DNA of 64,000 nt from Myxocyprinus asiaticus (GCF_019703515.2 NC_059373.1:15574281-15638280), one strand, 5' to 3'; positions 12,595 through 24,988 are shown, counted from the first letter of the stretch. The notes: generated from the sequence alone by a model not told the origin. Numbers and translations are program-made.

Positions 12595-13174
12595 ACTTCA
12601 GTCCTGCAGTGTGTTGGAGATCAGAGGAGAGCAGGTGGTGTTTGCCCACTCTTGTCTTTGAGGGTCACACAGAACACAGGTCAGAAGTCATTCTGTGGGA
12701 AAAAAAACAAACTCGGCCTGTCAAAGAGTTGGAGACACCAGTGTTCCTCTGTAGTCCAAGTTAGATCAATGAGAGGCCAGACTGTCTGACAGTAGAGCAG
12801 CACTGTTGTATTTTAAGAGCCTCACTGGCCCTGGATCTGCAACTTTGAGGAATCAGTGAGACTTTGGCATACTATGGCTGAAGGTTTGTTGGATATGATT
12901 AAAATTGTTGACTTTATATGATAATTAAAGTGCAGAAAATGTAAAACTGCATTTACAATGCATTTAACTTCTGTAATGTGTAATTTCATTTCCGAATGAA
13001 ATTATTTATTGGGAAATAATGTTGGGCGGGACTTGTTAAATATGAGCTGTGATATTGTTGGTTTTATTTTTTACAACCTGGTCTCATAGTGAAAACATCA
13101 CTCTTTATAAATTTTTGCAAAACTTGTTATACGTGTCACCAGGTACAATTTCCTAGTGAAGGACCCTAATGAAA
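11136..13174. other. intronic sequence with one GT microsatellite
   Basis: Nothing recognised apart from the GT array. ACAGTACTTGGCTAAAGTTT at 12242 vaguely resembles a Tc1-type terminus but has no partner. Confidence 0.6.
12544..12592 (+). repeat. (GT)n microsatellite
   Basis: About 24 uninterrupted GT units. The cysteine/valine-rich open frames across it are artefacts of the repeat. Confidence 0.97.
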
Positions 13175-13525
13175 ATTAACCATAGTTTTACTATAGTAAT
13201 ATTATAGTAACCATGACTGTAACCATGACTGTTGTCACCATGGTTTTCTTAGCAGAAATCATAGTTTTGATACAATTAACCATTGTTTTACAACAGTAAT
13301 ATTGTAGTTTCAATATAGTAACCATGATTTTACTCTAGTATTGTAATCATGATAGTAACCATGTTAATTTTGTGGTTACTTTGATTTTACTACAAATACC
13401 ATAGTTAAAAATTTGGCAGTGAATTGTTTTTTTCTGAACATAGTAAATACTGAACCGTACCGAAACCGTGACCCTAAAACTGTGATACAAACCGAACCAT
13501 GAGAAATTTGAACCGTGACACCCCT
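13175..13525. repeat. TAACCATGGTTTTACTA-type repeat with hAT-like end
   Basis: Repeated permutations of ATAGTAACCATG and TTTTACTATAGTAATA on both strands make this block rich in short palindromes. It ends in ACCGAACCATGAGAAATTTG and GAACCGTGACACCCCTAGTG, which resembles the terminus of a hAT-derived element. Non-coding. Confidence 0.6.
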
Positions 13526-15400
13526 AGTGTAAATTAATTACAATTTGAATGTACATGTCCAGATGCTTAAGGGCATTTTACATGGCACGTGGCAATATAC
13601 GTTTGCAATCTGGGCAGTATGTAGCACAAGAGCAACAATGCCCGCAACTGCTCCAGCTTAATGCAAGAGAGCGAAAACATCTCTCAGTGACGTACTTACT
13701 GCAAATAGCCAATTGTATTTTGTGTTGCATGTGAGTGGTTGTTTAAAAAAAATAAAAATTATGTCACCATAAAATAGTTTAACCATGAATATAACTAATT
13801 CTCTGAATATAAAAGATTGGTGGGCATATATTGAAATATTTATTAAAAGATACAATATTTTATTTCAATGTTTTCCCATATTTGAGTTCTTAACTGAAAT
13901 GGGTAGATTGTGTTGAACTAGTTATTGAAAAAAGTAGATCTTGCTTTAAAAAAAGTTGGGCACAGCTGGAGTAGCCAGTGTCTGTTATACATTTCTTGTA
14001 TTATAGATCTGCTTTGGGTGTATGTTGGCTTTATATATTGTTTGCAGAATCATTTTGTTGTTATTCAATTGTACATCAAAACAAAACATAGGCTAATGAA
14101 CGCATTTAAGCCAAACGTGACCTCACCTCGACAATTATGCATAAAGCAATACATTAACATTATGCAATCTTGAGTTAAATAATTTTTTCAGATTACTTGA
14201 TTTATTGTTAGAATAATTGTTACATTACTCGATTACAAAAATAATCAATGGTGACAGCCCTAATAATATTTGTGTGTGTGTGTGTTTGATTTTTGTATGG
14301 CCAATGACGATTATTTTTAAATATCTGTTAACCAATATGCGGAACTGATTTTAAATTATTATTTTCATTTTATGACAATAACCATTTGACTACAACAAAA
14401 ACACAACATAAATTAAATGTTTTGATATGAGTAATAATGACAGTTATTATTATTATTAAATTGGTTTTATTATTTATATTTTTATTGCTTTATTTTTATT
14501 ATTTGATATTAGTAAAAGTTGTTTTGCATAATTATAATGCAAATGTTTTTTAACTTGTGATTTAGAGTACGCTTATGAATGGCTTTGACAAAGTTGAGTC
14601 AGTTATGCAAACAGTACATTTAAGTTACTTTTCCTGTGAGCACTGTTGTTTAATACATGGTGTTGTAATGGTGTTGTTGGGAGCTATTTTATAGAGATGC
14701 CAGAAATGGGGACATTTATCAGTAGACTGATATTAAAGAACCAATAACAGATGAAGTAGAAGATTGTGAATATTGGTAGAAGATATCGGTTAAATTATTG
14801 TCAGCTTTTCATTACTGTAAAAAAAAAAAAAAAGTTTGCATTTGAGGGAGTGTGTTACTTTGTACAGTACAGTGTTGTGTGGGGTTATCGGTTGACTGGG
14901 TTTTACAGAGTAAAAACTGCACCAGGCTTACACAACGAGTTTTCTGCCTTCTCTTTGTCTCTTTCTTTCTGTTTCTCCTTAATCTTTTGTCCGTTTTCTC
15001 TCTTTTGTTTCTTTTTCTCTCAATCTCTGTCTCTCTCTTTCTCTCTCATTTGTCCCCCGTTCATCCAATTGGCTCTGGGTAAAAATGAAGATAGATGAAG
15101 CTAGTCTTGCCAGGCAAAGCCAATAGATGCTGAGGAAATTGTGTTTGCTCAAATACAATTATGAACACCTTACACACACTAACACACATTCACAAATGTA
15201 TTTCAAGTTCAAAAAAATTATGGTGGGCATGTGTCAGCCGTTATCAGATATGTCTGCATATAAATCGTTCCCCCCATCCGCATTTCTATTTTAGAGCATT
15301 TCACCAGGAAACGACCCGTAGAGGTTTTTTCGTGTCCATTGACTAAACGAACAGTGCTTTTGCATAACAGTTTCCCCTTCTCTCATGCAAACTCATTCTT

Positions 15401-15453
<53 letters not shown>

Positions 15454-16629
15454 CAAGTCTGGGTCTCTGAGGATGCTGGGCTGTTTTTTTCCCCATCAGC
15501 AGCCCTGCTGGGGGAACACACAGTTAGTAATTAATCACGGTAGATGTTTATGAGAGGGGAGTGGTACATTTCTACAGCACTGCACTGACGAGCTTCATTA
15601 CCACCATCTAAAGAAGCCCACGTTAATTAGGGACGGAAACACACACACACACACACAACTCACCCAGTCTGGCGCATGTAAATATCTCCATAATGCGCTG
15701 TAGCACCTATATGGACATGTGCTCATACATTATGGACACAGTTAAGGAAAGCTCACAATCACATGTGCAAACAGTTTTCTAATGTAGTATTTATGGATAC
15801 ATGCACATAGTCATTTTACACCTTAACATACACAGATGCACAAGTACATGCGCAGCATGTATTTACACATGCAAACAATCCATTTTACCAATAATTAATT
15901 GAAATTGAATGTTGTCTCCATATGACATAAGACTTTTTTTTTTTTTTTGGAAATACATGCACTATAATTGTCACAGTAAGGCCAAGAACATATACTGTAC
16001 TATCAACCAGTATACTATGGAATTAGAAAACTCTGACACCAAGCAGAAACTATAGTCTGCTCTGCATACTGTGTTGCAAACAAGTGTTTTCAGTGAGATG
16101 GCTTCATTAATCAGAATAAGAGTGAGACAGTTTGGCCACAACACACTGTTTAGGGTGTAGGATGTTGCTTTGTACATTTCAGATATGTGGCATCCTATTA
16201 TCTTGTTGACTGGCCTTGACTCCCTCCATGTATGCCTCAACATACTGAGGAGTTCAAATGAGTCTTGCCTGCTTTGAGCTTCCCTACCTGGGGCACACAG
16301 ATTCTGCCATCCAACAAACTCTGTAGTGAACTTCATAAACACCCGTAAACACAATAAAGGATGTGTCCTTAAAGTCCCATGATGATCGACTGGCCACTTT
16401 TCACCCTGTTCTCGATGCATCTCCATTTTTCCGCAACAGACTATTGCTGCAAATCTTTGGTTTGTTAATGTGTATATTTTATTAAGACCCTTTTCTATTG
16501 GCTCTAACCTGCCAATAGAAATAGAATAAGTGAGGATAATCATATCAGTGGCGACTCTGTGGCTTTCGTTCTGTGTAAATGAAATGCAATATCTGCAGTA
16601 ACCTAATTCCTGTGCTTTTTATTGAGGTT

Positions 16630-16660
<31 letters not shown>

Positions 16661-16784
16661 AATTCCCAAGATGTTTTTAAATCAAGCTTATTCAGCCTTT
16701 TTGTCCATGGTTGGTTTCCTCTATATGTTTGCACAGTGCACTTTTTTGTGGTATATATGCCATTGCAGGTGCACCCTCCATTCC
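13526..16784. other. intronic sequence with microsatellites and one long unexplained open frame
   Basis: It contains AC arrays, a poly-A tract and a reverse-strand open frame (15971-16543, 190 codons) without recognisable domains. The interval 15480-15700 is compositionally distinct (see findings). Confidence 0.6.
15403..15451 (+). repeat. (AC)n microsatellite
   Basis: About 24 AC units, with a shorter AC run at 15642-15657. Confidence 0.97.
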
Positions 16785-17500
16785 TGCTAGGTGTGTGAAT
16801 CTTTGGGTTAAAGCAAATAGATTTGGTTCACGATTCATAGTTTATCGATTCTAAACACAATGAAATTCGATTAACGATTTGATTATGTATTTTTAATAAT
16901 GCATTTATAGGATTCTTCATATACTCCTACTAATGTGTCTTAGGCAATAAAAAGAAACACAAATTACTTAAAAGATAGTTTATTGCACCAAAAGAGAGCA
17001 GGCGCGATCACGTGAAGGGCGACGAGTGCAATGCGCATCTGTGAGGGGAGAGCTATGAGAGCACATGCTCAAGAGGCGCGCTAGAGAAAGACGCCACACC
17101 TGTCTCCATTAAATCGCACATTTAACTAATATTGTTTAAAATATTGTACACTGTTTAGTCAAGTCGAGATTCATTCTATTTTTAGCATTTTAAATTGATT
17201 AGTGACCAACACAAACAATTCTCGATTCAAAAATAATTGATCAGGTAAGATTCATCATAAGATTGATACTTATAAATCTGCAGGATTAGTAATTGATAAA
17301 TGGAGAAAACGTGTTAATTGTTACTCCAATGTCCTGCACATGCTTTTCAGAAAGTAGATGTTTTATAATTAATTTTTAATTTCCATTTAATTAAAATTTT
17401 AAATGTAAATGACTTTTTTTTTTTTTTTTTTGAATCTATTCAAAATCATCTAAAAATCATGATGCATCAATAATTTTTTTTTTCTATTAGCCCAAATGTA
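16785..17500. repeat. diffuse hAT-like repeat region
   Basis: ATCGATTC-type words recur (GGTTCACGATTCATAGTTTA near 16826, AATTCTCGATTCAAAAATAA near 17217, ATCATGATGCATCAATAATT near 17457). They surround a CpG-rich patch (CAGGCGCGATCACGTGAAGG near 17000). This suggests remnants of a hAT-derived element, but no clean termini were found. Confidence 0.35.
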
Positions 17501-17796
17501 GACACTAAATTGCATGTGAATGTAATTTGAATGTTCATAAATGGAGACACAAACTTGTCTAATGAGCTCTTAACAGTCTAACAGAAGGTGGATCTCTGAC
17601 TTCCTGTTTAGGAAATTACATTAGTGTGTGATTTATATGGTTTTGATAAAGGTTAAATCAAGGTAAGGGGAAAAAAATAGAAATTCTGGTATATGGTGCT
17701 TGAGCTTTTACCCTGCAGGGCTTTACACTGAGACTTATACAGCTGTCACCATCCCACTGTCGCCTTAGAGACACTGACCCGTCCATCACAGCCAAT

Positions 17797-17868
17797 CACA
17801 CACACACGCACACGCACACACTTTCTTTCACGCTGTTTATCTTAACACAATCACACGCATGCGCGCGT

Positions 17869-17904
<36 letters not shown>

Positions 17905-17928
17905 TCTTTCACTCTGTTTCTCTTAACC
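17797..17928 (+). repeat. (CA)n array with duplicated flank
   Basis: Two CA arrays (about 17797-17821 and 17870-17902) are each followed by CTTTCTTTCACNCTGTTTNT (positions about 17821 and 17903), so a unit of about 81 bp has duplicated. The bridge CACACGCATGCGCGCGTGC is pure alternating purine/pyrimidine. Confidence 0.85.
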
Positions 17929-18252
17929 CCCCCTGAGCTGCAGAAGAGCTTTTAGCAGCTCCCCACAAAGCATGACATTGGCCAGCTGTCAGCTTCTATC
18001 AGTTACCAGCAATCTGTGGTCGGGTGAAAAATTTGTTGGTGGAAGGACACATGCAAAGAGCACGTTCGCCTCTCAGCCGCGCCAAAAGTGCTTTCCCCAG
18101 CGGATACTGTGGCTTCTGAGTTTACACAGAAGAGCGCCATTCAACACAGACTAGCATCCGCTACTACAGGAAAATCAGTTATGCAGATCTGATCAGGTTA
18201 AACTCGCTGTTGTTTTTGCGGACTATTGCTGAAGATTAAAATTAGATTTTAA

Positions 18253-18350
18253 AGGGTTAGTTCAGCCAAAATTGAAAATTTTCATCGTTTGCTCACTCAT
18301 GTCGTTATTCATGGCTTTCCAAACCCGTAAGAATTTCTGGTTTACTGTGC
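18253..18350 (+). repeat. fragment of the GTTCACCCAAAAATGA family
   Basis: It starts after TTAA (18249-18252) with AGGGTTAGTTCAGCCAAAAT and continues CTCACTCATGTCGTTATTCA, the diverged terminus of the family of the 33.7-kb inverted-repeat element. No second terminus was found. Confidence 0.6.
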
Positions 18351-18675
18351 ATCCAAAGTCCTAATAATGACCAGAAAAAAAATCAGATTTGGTGTATAAC
18401 ACAGCACTTTTAAATATAAACAAGCCTGAAATACACGGGGACTCTTATTTTGAAGTGACGGAGACTTGGCTACTATTTTCTGAATTAAGAATATCATTTT
18501 ATATATTCCGTTTTATAGCCTATATATTCACCAGATTAAGAATTTTGTGTATAAACTGTATATGTCACTATATGAGGTTTAATGAGGAATAAGGTTTATC
18601 ATATGCTAAATATGAAGCTGTGCTGATGGGCACGTTTCTATACTGTCAGAAGTTTTTTTTTTAATATATTTTTTT

Positions 18676-19094
18676 GTCCCAATTTGGAATGGCCAATTCC
18701 CAGTGTGCTTTTAAGTCCTCATGGTCACGTAGTGATTCGCCTCAGTCCGGGTGGTGGAGGACGAATCTCAGTTGCCTCCGCATCTGAGATCATCAACCGG
18801 CGCATCTTATCACGTGGCTTGTTGAGCGCGTTGCCACGGAGACATAGCGCGTGTGGAGGCTTCATGCCAACCACCGCGGCATCCACGCTCAACTCACCAC
18901 GCGCCCCACCAAGAACGAACCACATTATAGCGATCACGAGGAGGTTACCCTATGTGACTCTACCCTCCCTAGCAACCGGGCCAATTTGGTTGCTTAGGAG
19001 ACCTGGCTGGAGTCACTCAGCACACCCTGCGATTCGAACTATCGAACTCCAGGGGTGGTAGCCAGCGTCTTTACCACTGAGCTACCCAGGCCCG
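18676..19094 (-). mobile_element. tRNA-derived SINE
   Basis: On the - strand it starts GGGCCTGGGTAGCTCAGTGG, with a tRNA-like box A (complement of 19071-19084) and a box B AGTTCGAATC (complement of 19031-19040), the RNA polymerase III promoter of a tRNA-derived head. About 350 bp of body follows, and it ends at CCATTCCAAATTGGGAC next to an A-rich tract (T-rich on + at 18652-18675). The body is strikingly CpG-rich for this region. I associate this SINE with cyprinid fish. A 125-codon open frame on + (18684-19061) is a by-product. Confidence 0.88.
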
Positions 19095-19826
19095 TATTGT
19101 CGCATTTTACTTTTGGTGCTCCCTCTTTCATTTAGAACATTTGATTATCTAATAAAAATGGCAAAATATGCATTGAATTAAGGATAAAAATATTGATAAA
19201 TATTGACAATGATGACAGATTTAGTCATAGCAAATCCCCACGATGTGTCAGTGATTGTTTTCATTTTTATTGTTTTACTGTAGAACCAACTTTTTCAAAC
19301 TCTAGAATAGGGGTTGGCAATATACCAGTAGACATGATAAACTAGTAGAAATTTGGCAACCGGTATACATTTTGGATTATCATCTGTATTGCAGTTACGC
19401 AAAACCGCCACCACGTGGCAAGAAATATGCACCTCATTCTATTCATGTAACACGTACATGGTACACATTCTGTCGGATAAATGGAGGAGGAAGGCAGAGC
19501 GGCTTTATGTGAGACTGAAAGAATTGAAGAAACAGGGTTTTTCAGGTACTGACCATTTTTCAGTGGCCGCCCAAGTTAAATTTCGGCCATTTTTTTTTCA
19601 ATTATATTAATCTTGCGTTCTGAATATGCTTCTTATCAGACACACACAGCTGTGTTTCATGTGATTTTCTCAGAATCATGAAAAGTGCGCACGTGTCCAG
19701 CAGGATTCCAGATTGGGCTCCATAGACACTCGTGCTACTCAACCCGGTTTCTTTCTATCGCGGCACAAACTTCAAAACTTATGTGACCCATTTGAATTCT
19801 ACTGAGTTTTGAATTTTTTACCTTAA

Positions 19827-20020
19827 AGGTGCTATATGTAATATTGCACTGTACTAAATCATAAAATGACCATAATATGTCATTAGAGAATTAGGAAACA
19901 TGCTAAGTTGAAATACTGGCTTCTCTGATAACAATGCTAAGTTTCCATTCCAGGCCGGAATTTCTGTTTATTTTTTGGCCTGTGTGATCCTGCTTGTTGT
20001 CAATCTTACATATAGCACCC
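19827..20020. mobile_element. 194-bp TTAA-flanked MITE
   Basis: The left end is AGGTGCTATATGTAA and the right end TTACATATAGCACCC. TTAA lies at 19823-19826 and 20021-20024. Non-coding. It is a separate family from the element at 5469 but has the same target preference. Confidence 0.85.
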
Positions 20021-20852
20021 TTAAAGCACTATGGAGTAAGTCAAACATCTCAAACCACGAAAGAGCCGACATTCTAACCAACACTGCTAAAAACAGCTAA
20101 AACAGTGGGTCATGCACCAACAATTATGTCATCTGTCATGTGGATTTTTTAAACTACACATCACCCTTAGTAAAACTCAGTTTGTGTGATGTTAGATATT
20201 AGAAGAAAAAAAAAACTGCTTTGCTTTCAGGTATTTAGATATTGTCTATAGAGATGACTTAAACCATTAAGAGCCTAATGAAGTGTTTTATAATAATAGT
20301 CAACAACATCAGACTGAAATGTGAAATTTAGCATTGTGGTAAGGTTGATTTACAACTTTTTGAATACCACCAATTGTTTTTTTGTTTTTACTCTGAGTAT
20401 GTTTGTCAAGTTATATATGTCTAAATAAAGACATAGGCATTTACATATGGTAATTTATTATATAACCCAATTTTTATTGAATTTGTATTTATTTTTTTTG
20501 AAAAATTTAATTATATTTTGATATATATCATTATCATGTTATAAAATTAGTGATATCGTGATATAAGATTTTGGTCATATCTCCCACCCCTACTCTAGAA
20601 TCTTCCAGCACCGGTCATAGAGGAACACGGAGGAATAATACAAAGAAAACTATGCAGAGATTTTTGCCAAAAACCAGTAGTTCCAAAATGCAACTATCAG
20701 CACAGATTAACCGTAAAACCAATATATCCATCTACCTCGATGTGATGACAGAATGTTCATTTTTTGGTGATCTGTTCATTTAAGTACAGGAAAGTTGATT
20801 GATTTTTGTCTTGTATGAGGTGTTGGTGTTAAGTTAGCTAAGGTGTGGAGAT

Positions 20853-21532
20853 TAGGGCTGCAACGGTACATGTATCCACGACAAACCGAACGGATACAGG
20901 GCCTTTGGTATGGTACACACAATCACATGAATGATTATATGTCTTAGCATGCGTGAAACCAATATTAAAACAACATATAATGAACAACACAAACTGCATA
21001 GAACTAAAATGAAAAAATATTGTGGAGCGACACAGGACCGCACAGAACCAAAACTTAACGGAACAGAGCACCACACGGTACACTAGAAACTGCGGATCAG
21101 ACAAATGCATGTGAAGTTTATACTAGCTAGCTTGCTATTTTTTACAGCTGTGGTGGAACTAAACAAAATATAAACATGTCAGATTTAAATAAGCCAGAGA
21201 TTGAAGACCCACCGCCGTCTCTAAAATCTGTTGTTTGGAAGCATTATGGTTTCGCAGTCAACTACATTAATACTGGGCAATTAGTAGTGAACAGGACGAA
21301 GTCTGTCTGTCGGTTCTGTTTTACCGAAGTCGGGTATGTCTCAGTAAGCACATCTAACATGATGACTCATTTGCGGCGACATCATCCACATGTGTCTCTT
21401 GAGGTTACGGGAGCAAAGCATAAACAGGCTGTGCAAGTTAGTCTCACCACAACGTTCAAGCAGCCTCTCGCTGCAAGCTCAGACAGAGCTAAAGTGATAA
21501 CAAACGCCATAGGAGTTTTATTGCTGTAGATA
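20853..21532 (+). mobile_element. 5' portion of an autonomous-type hAT transposon
   Basis: It opens with TAGGGCTGCAACGGTACATG, a characteristic hAT left terminus, and contains the start of a hAT transposase (21176 onward). It is cut at about 21533, where another dispersed repeat (TAGAGGTTGACCAATATATC) begins. The remaining transposase and right terminus were not found. Confidence 0.75.
21176..21529 (+). pseudogene. hAT transposase N-terminus with BED zinc finger
   Basis: The translation from ATG reads MSDLNKPEIEDPPPSLKSVV, then WKHYGF, and has a BED-type finger with VCRFCFTEV as the cysteine pair and NMMTHLRRHHP as the histidine pair (about residues 20-72). BED fingers bind DNA in hAT transposases and in ZBED host proteins derived from them. 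After about residue 105 (RAKVITNAIG) the frame is lost. Shifting by one base near 21513 gives VFIAVD, the expected continuation, so one T is probably missing. It is then interrupted at 21533. This is a relic, not a host gene. Confidence 0.82.
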
Positions 21533-21720
21533 TTAGAGGTTGACCAATATATCGGTTTTGCCGATTAGTCTGAGAGCAGCCTCTAGAGGCGAAATAAAAA
21601 CTCACTTCACTGATGCCTTGTGGTGTTTGTTTTGGTGAGACTACACTCTGCATGGAGTGGAACACTTAAGATGCGGATTTAAAACATCAACAACGAAAAG
21701 GTATGTATACAGTACACTAC
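21533..21720. repeat. dispersed repeat starting TAGAGGTTGACCAATATATC
   Basis: The opening TAGAGGTTGACCAATATATC and GGTTTTGCCGATTAGTC is a terminus I associate with hAT-derived repeats in fish. It follows the broken hAT frame directly. The right limit is not defined. Confidence 0.45.
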
Positions 21721-22263
21721 AGTACATGTTGTCATATCATTATAAAGTAATTATTTGTTGACTAGATGCTGCATTGGTAGAGAACAGCAGTATGTTCGCT
21801 GACAAGGTTGAGAGGACGCTAACATTAAAGCTAACCTCAAGCAGTTAGAACAATATGACAAAAATACACGCAAGTCCTACCCAAATGTTTAAATGTCACA
21901 ATTGTTACCATCTATTACCATCTATTTGCATGAGTTTATATCCAGCTGGTCACGTTTATGCATTCGTTAGCTAGCCAAGTTGCATATTTAAAGCTAGTGA
22001 CGTGAGATAGCAAATTAATATCTTCATTCAGCCGAGAGAAATGTATTAACAAATCAGAAACGCATCTAATTTCAATTAAAAAATGTTGTCCTCACTATAA
22101 TACAGTGACTTCAGATCGATCACATTCTTGCACTAAAAAAAGGCTAGACACAGCACAGAGGCGTATTTGGAAAATTTCTTTAAATTCTTTCTGTATTTAA
22201 AAAAGTTTGATTTTTATAGCTGTTCTATTGGGTTTTTATCCTTAATTTGACATTCTTTATTTC

Positions 22264-23526
22264 AGTCTTTCACAACGCTGTGGTGGAATTTTGGCCCACT
22301 CTTCTTTGCAGAACTGCTTTAGTTCAGTAACATTGGATGGTTTTCGAGCATGAACTGCCTGTTTAAGGTCCTACCACAGCATCTCAATCAGGTTTAAGTC
22401 AGGACTTTGACTAGACCACTCCAAAACTTTAATTTAGCTTCTTTTGAGCCATTCAGAGGTGGACTTACTCCTATGCTTTGGATCATTGTCTTGCTGCATA
22501 ATCCAGTTGCGCCTGAGCTTCAACTCACGGACTGATGACCGGACATTCTCCTTTAGGATTTTCTGGTAGAGCAGAATTCATATTTCCCTCATTTATTGCA
22601 AGTGGGCCTGGCCCTGAAGCAGCAAAGCACCCCCATACCATTACACTACCACCACCATGTGGAATTCTGTGTTTGATTTACACAGATGTAATAGGACTCC
22701 TGTTCCACTTTCGACTCATCAGTCCACAGAACATTGTCCCAAAAGCTTTGAGGATCATCAAGGTGTGTTTTGGCAAAATTCAGATGAGCCTTAATGTTCT
22801 GCTGGGTTAGCAGTGGTTTTCGCCTCGCCACACTTCCATGTATGTCATTTTTGTCCAGTATCTTTCTGATAGTGGAGTCACGAACAGTGACATTTATTGA
22901 TGTGAGAGAGGCCTGCAGTTCCTTGGAAGTTGTCCTTGGCTTTTCTGTGACTTCCTGGATGTGCTCTTGGAGGAATTTTGGAAGGTCAGCCACTTCTGGG
23001 AAGGTTCACTACTGTGCCAAGTTTTCTCCATTTGGAGATAATGGCTCTCACAGTGGTTCTTTGGAGTCCCAGAGCCTTTGAAATTGCTTTTTAACCTTTC
23101 CCAGACTGATGTATTTTTATCACCTTTTTCCTAATAATTTCTGGAATTTCTTTCGACCTTGGCATAGCTAAATTCATGCTGCTCAAAAAGTTCTATTTAG
23201 GTGTTGATTTGATTGAACATGGCTGGCAGTAATCAGGCCTGGGTGTGTCTAGTCCAGCTGAACCCCATTATGAATGCAGTTTCATAGATTTGGGATTTAG
23301 TAACTAAGGGGGACAAATACTTTTTCACACAGGCCCAGTTGGTATTGGATAACTTTTTTGCGTCAATAAATAACATTATCATTTAAAAACTGTTTTTTTT
23401 TTTTGTTTTTTGTTTTTTTGTTTACTAAGATTGCCTTTGTTTTATGTTAGATTTTGTTTTTGAATTTTTGAAACAATTTAGTATGAGATCAACACAAAAA
23501 CAGGGCAAATACTTTTCACAGCACTG
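22264..23526 (-). mobile_element. truncated Tc1-like element, same family as element C
   Basis: On the - strand it starts with an inverted terminal repeat (CAGTGCTGTGAAAAGTATTT, ending at 23526), continues through the transposase, and stops abruptly at about 22264 within the segment corresponding to the transposase C-terminus. The distal inverted repeat is missing. Homology to the copy at 34930-36354 runs nearly end to end. Confidence 0.87.
22330..23170 (-). pseudogene. Tc1-like transposase relic
   Basis: The longest open piece (22646-22993) reads MADLPKFLQEHIQEVTEKPR, then TTSKELQASLTSINVTVRDS and VLWTDESKVE, which includes the first catalytic Asp. Further along, QQDNDPKH and a SPDL-like motif can be read in a second frame with stops. 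The N-terminal helix-turn-helix lies upstream in another frame (about 22995-23170). It is non-functional. Confidence 0.87.
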
Positions 23527-24937
23527 TGTCTCAAATATGACAGTTTAATTTGTCATCTGTAATTTGCTGTAGTGTGCTGAAAAAAATGTGACCGATGACT
23601 ATTCTGACATCAGCTCTGTTGTGAGTTCCAGCTGATAGAGGCAGCAGCAGATTGGAATATCTGCCTCAAGTTATTACCTCACTGTGGAAACATTCAGTCC
23701 AGTGGAGACTTTTTCCAAGCTCTTAGCCTGCATACAGATCCTGCTCTGTGCTTTGATGGTCAGCAGCCCAGGATTGGCTGACAACCTAGTCAAAACCTCA
23801 GACACATTTTCTGTTGCCCATTCCCTTTTTTGTGGCACTCTGTTTTAAAAAACAAAAACAAAAAAAAAACAAACGAACAGCTGATGCAAGAAACGCTTTA
23901 AAATGATGGAAACAAGAATGGTTGGCCAGCACACAACTGTCATGTTTAACTGCCTAAGTCCATTTCGATCTAGTTGCAGATGGCTATGGAGCGTTCCTGA
24001 GCCTATGCTTGGAATAGCATACTTTCATACTGCTTGTACTATTTCTGCAGTATGTAAATTTTCTGTGCATGAAATACCCGCATAATCTACTACATGTGCC
24101 AAAATGTGTTGTGCCTTGAGTCTAGATCTTCTTCCTGACACATTATTTGATCAGACCACCAAAACGTAAGACATTTTTATACGAAATTGGTTAAATGCAA
24201 AATCTGTGCTATTTAGGAGATAACGCCACTCGCTGAATTAAAAGTGTAATGCAGATAAATTCATGTGACAGCAGTATAGAATGTAACTGTTTGAAATGTT
24301 GATTGTTGAGAAATAGCAGGCAATATACAGTGTAGCCTATACTGCAGAGTAAGCATTATGCTGGTTTTGCATTTTGAACATAGCCAGTGCTAAAATGTCT
24401 GTCTTTTATAGATCCAATTCATTTTGTTGAGAGCTCTTAAATCATAGGGTTCATTATTGGCTGAATGTTTACTTCAGGCTATTTGCCATAGAGTTTGGAA
24501 TGTGCTGTCGGTCTCATTACACTTAAGTCACCCAACTGCTTTTAACCTGGAGGGCTTAAATTGAGCTCTTTGGCACAAATCTTTGGGCTGTTACTTTGGA
24601 TTTACAGCATACCACCTAGAGTCATAAATATGTGATAGGCCGGCATAAAAGCCTGACCCTCGCATACATCTAATACTTGGAACAAACTAACCACACGTCT
24701 GAATATGCGTTCTTGGAATATGCATACTTTATAATACTTGTCTACTAAAACCAGAGTAAATTATTTTTGCGGTTGTTGTGACTAAGTTATATATCCGGGT
24801 CATGGGATAATGTCCTGTGACCCCGATATACAGAAAAATTAATAATGATACATGTTCCTGTATGAAGAATGTTCTAGAATGTATTTATACATCTGCATAC
24901 CTAAAAAAAATAAATAAAAAAAAATAATAATATTTTT

Positions 24938-24944
<7 letters not shown>

Positions 24945-24988
<44 letters not shown>
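24945..24988 (+). repeat. (AT)n microsatellite followed by T run
   Basis: About 21 AT units running into a poly-T stretch to 25003, preceded by A-rich sequence. Confidence 0.95.

Noticed and set aside
12455..12789. Three overlapping Cys/Val-rich open frames
   Set aside because: They are translations of the GT microsatellite, present in several frames at once.
18684..19061. 125-codon forward frame and a 70-codon reverse frame
   Set aside because: Both lie entirely inside the tRNA-derived SINE, whose low stop density explains them.
19028..19094. tRNA gene on the minus strand
   Set aside because: The tRNA-like segment is the head of a SINE with a 350-bp body, and the region after box B does not close a normal acceptor stem.
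24785..24840. Imperfect palindrome around GGGTCATGG and CCTGTGACCC
   Set aside because: Short and imperfect, with no associated element or gene.
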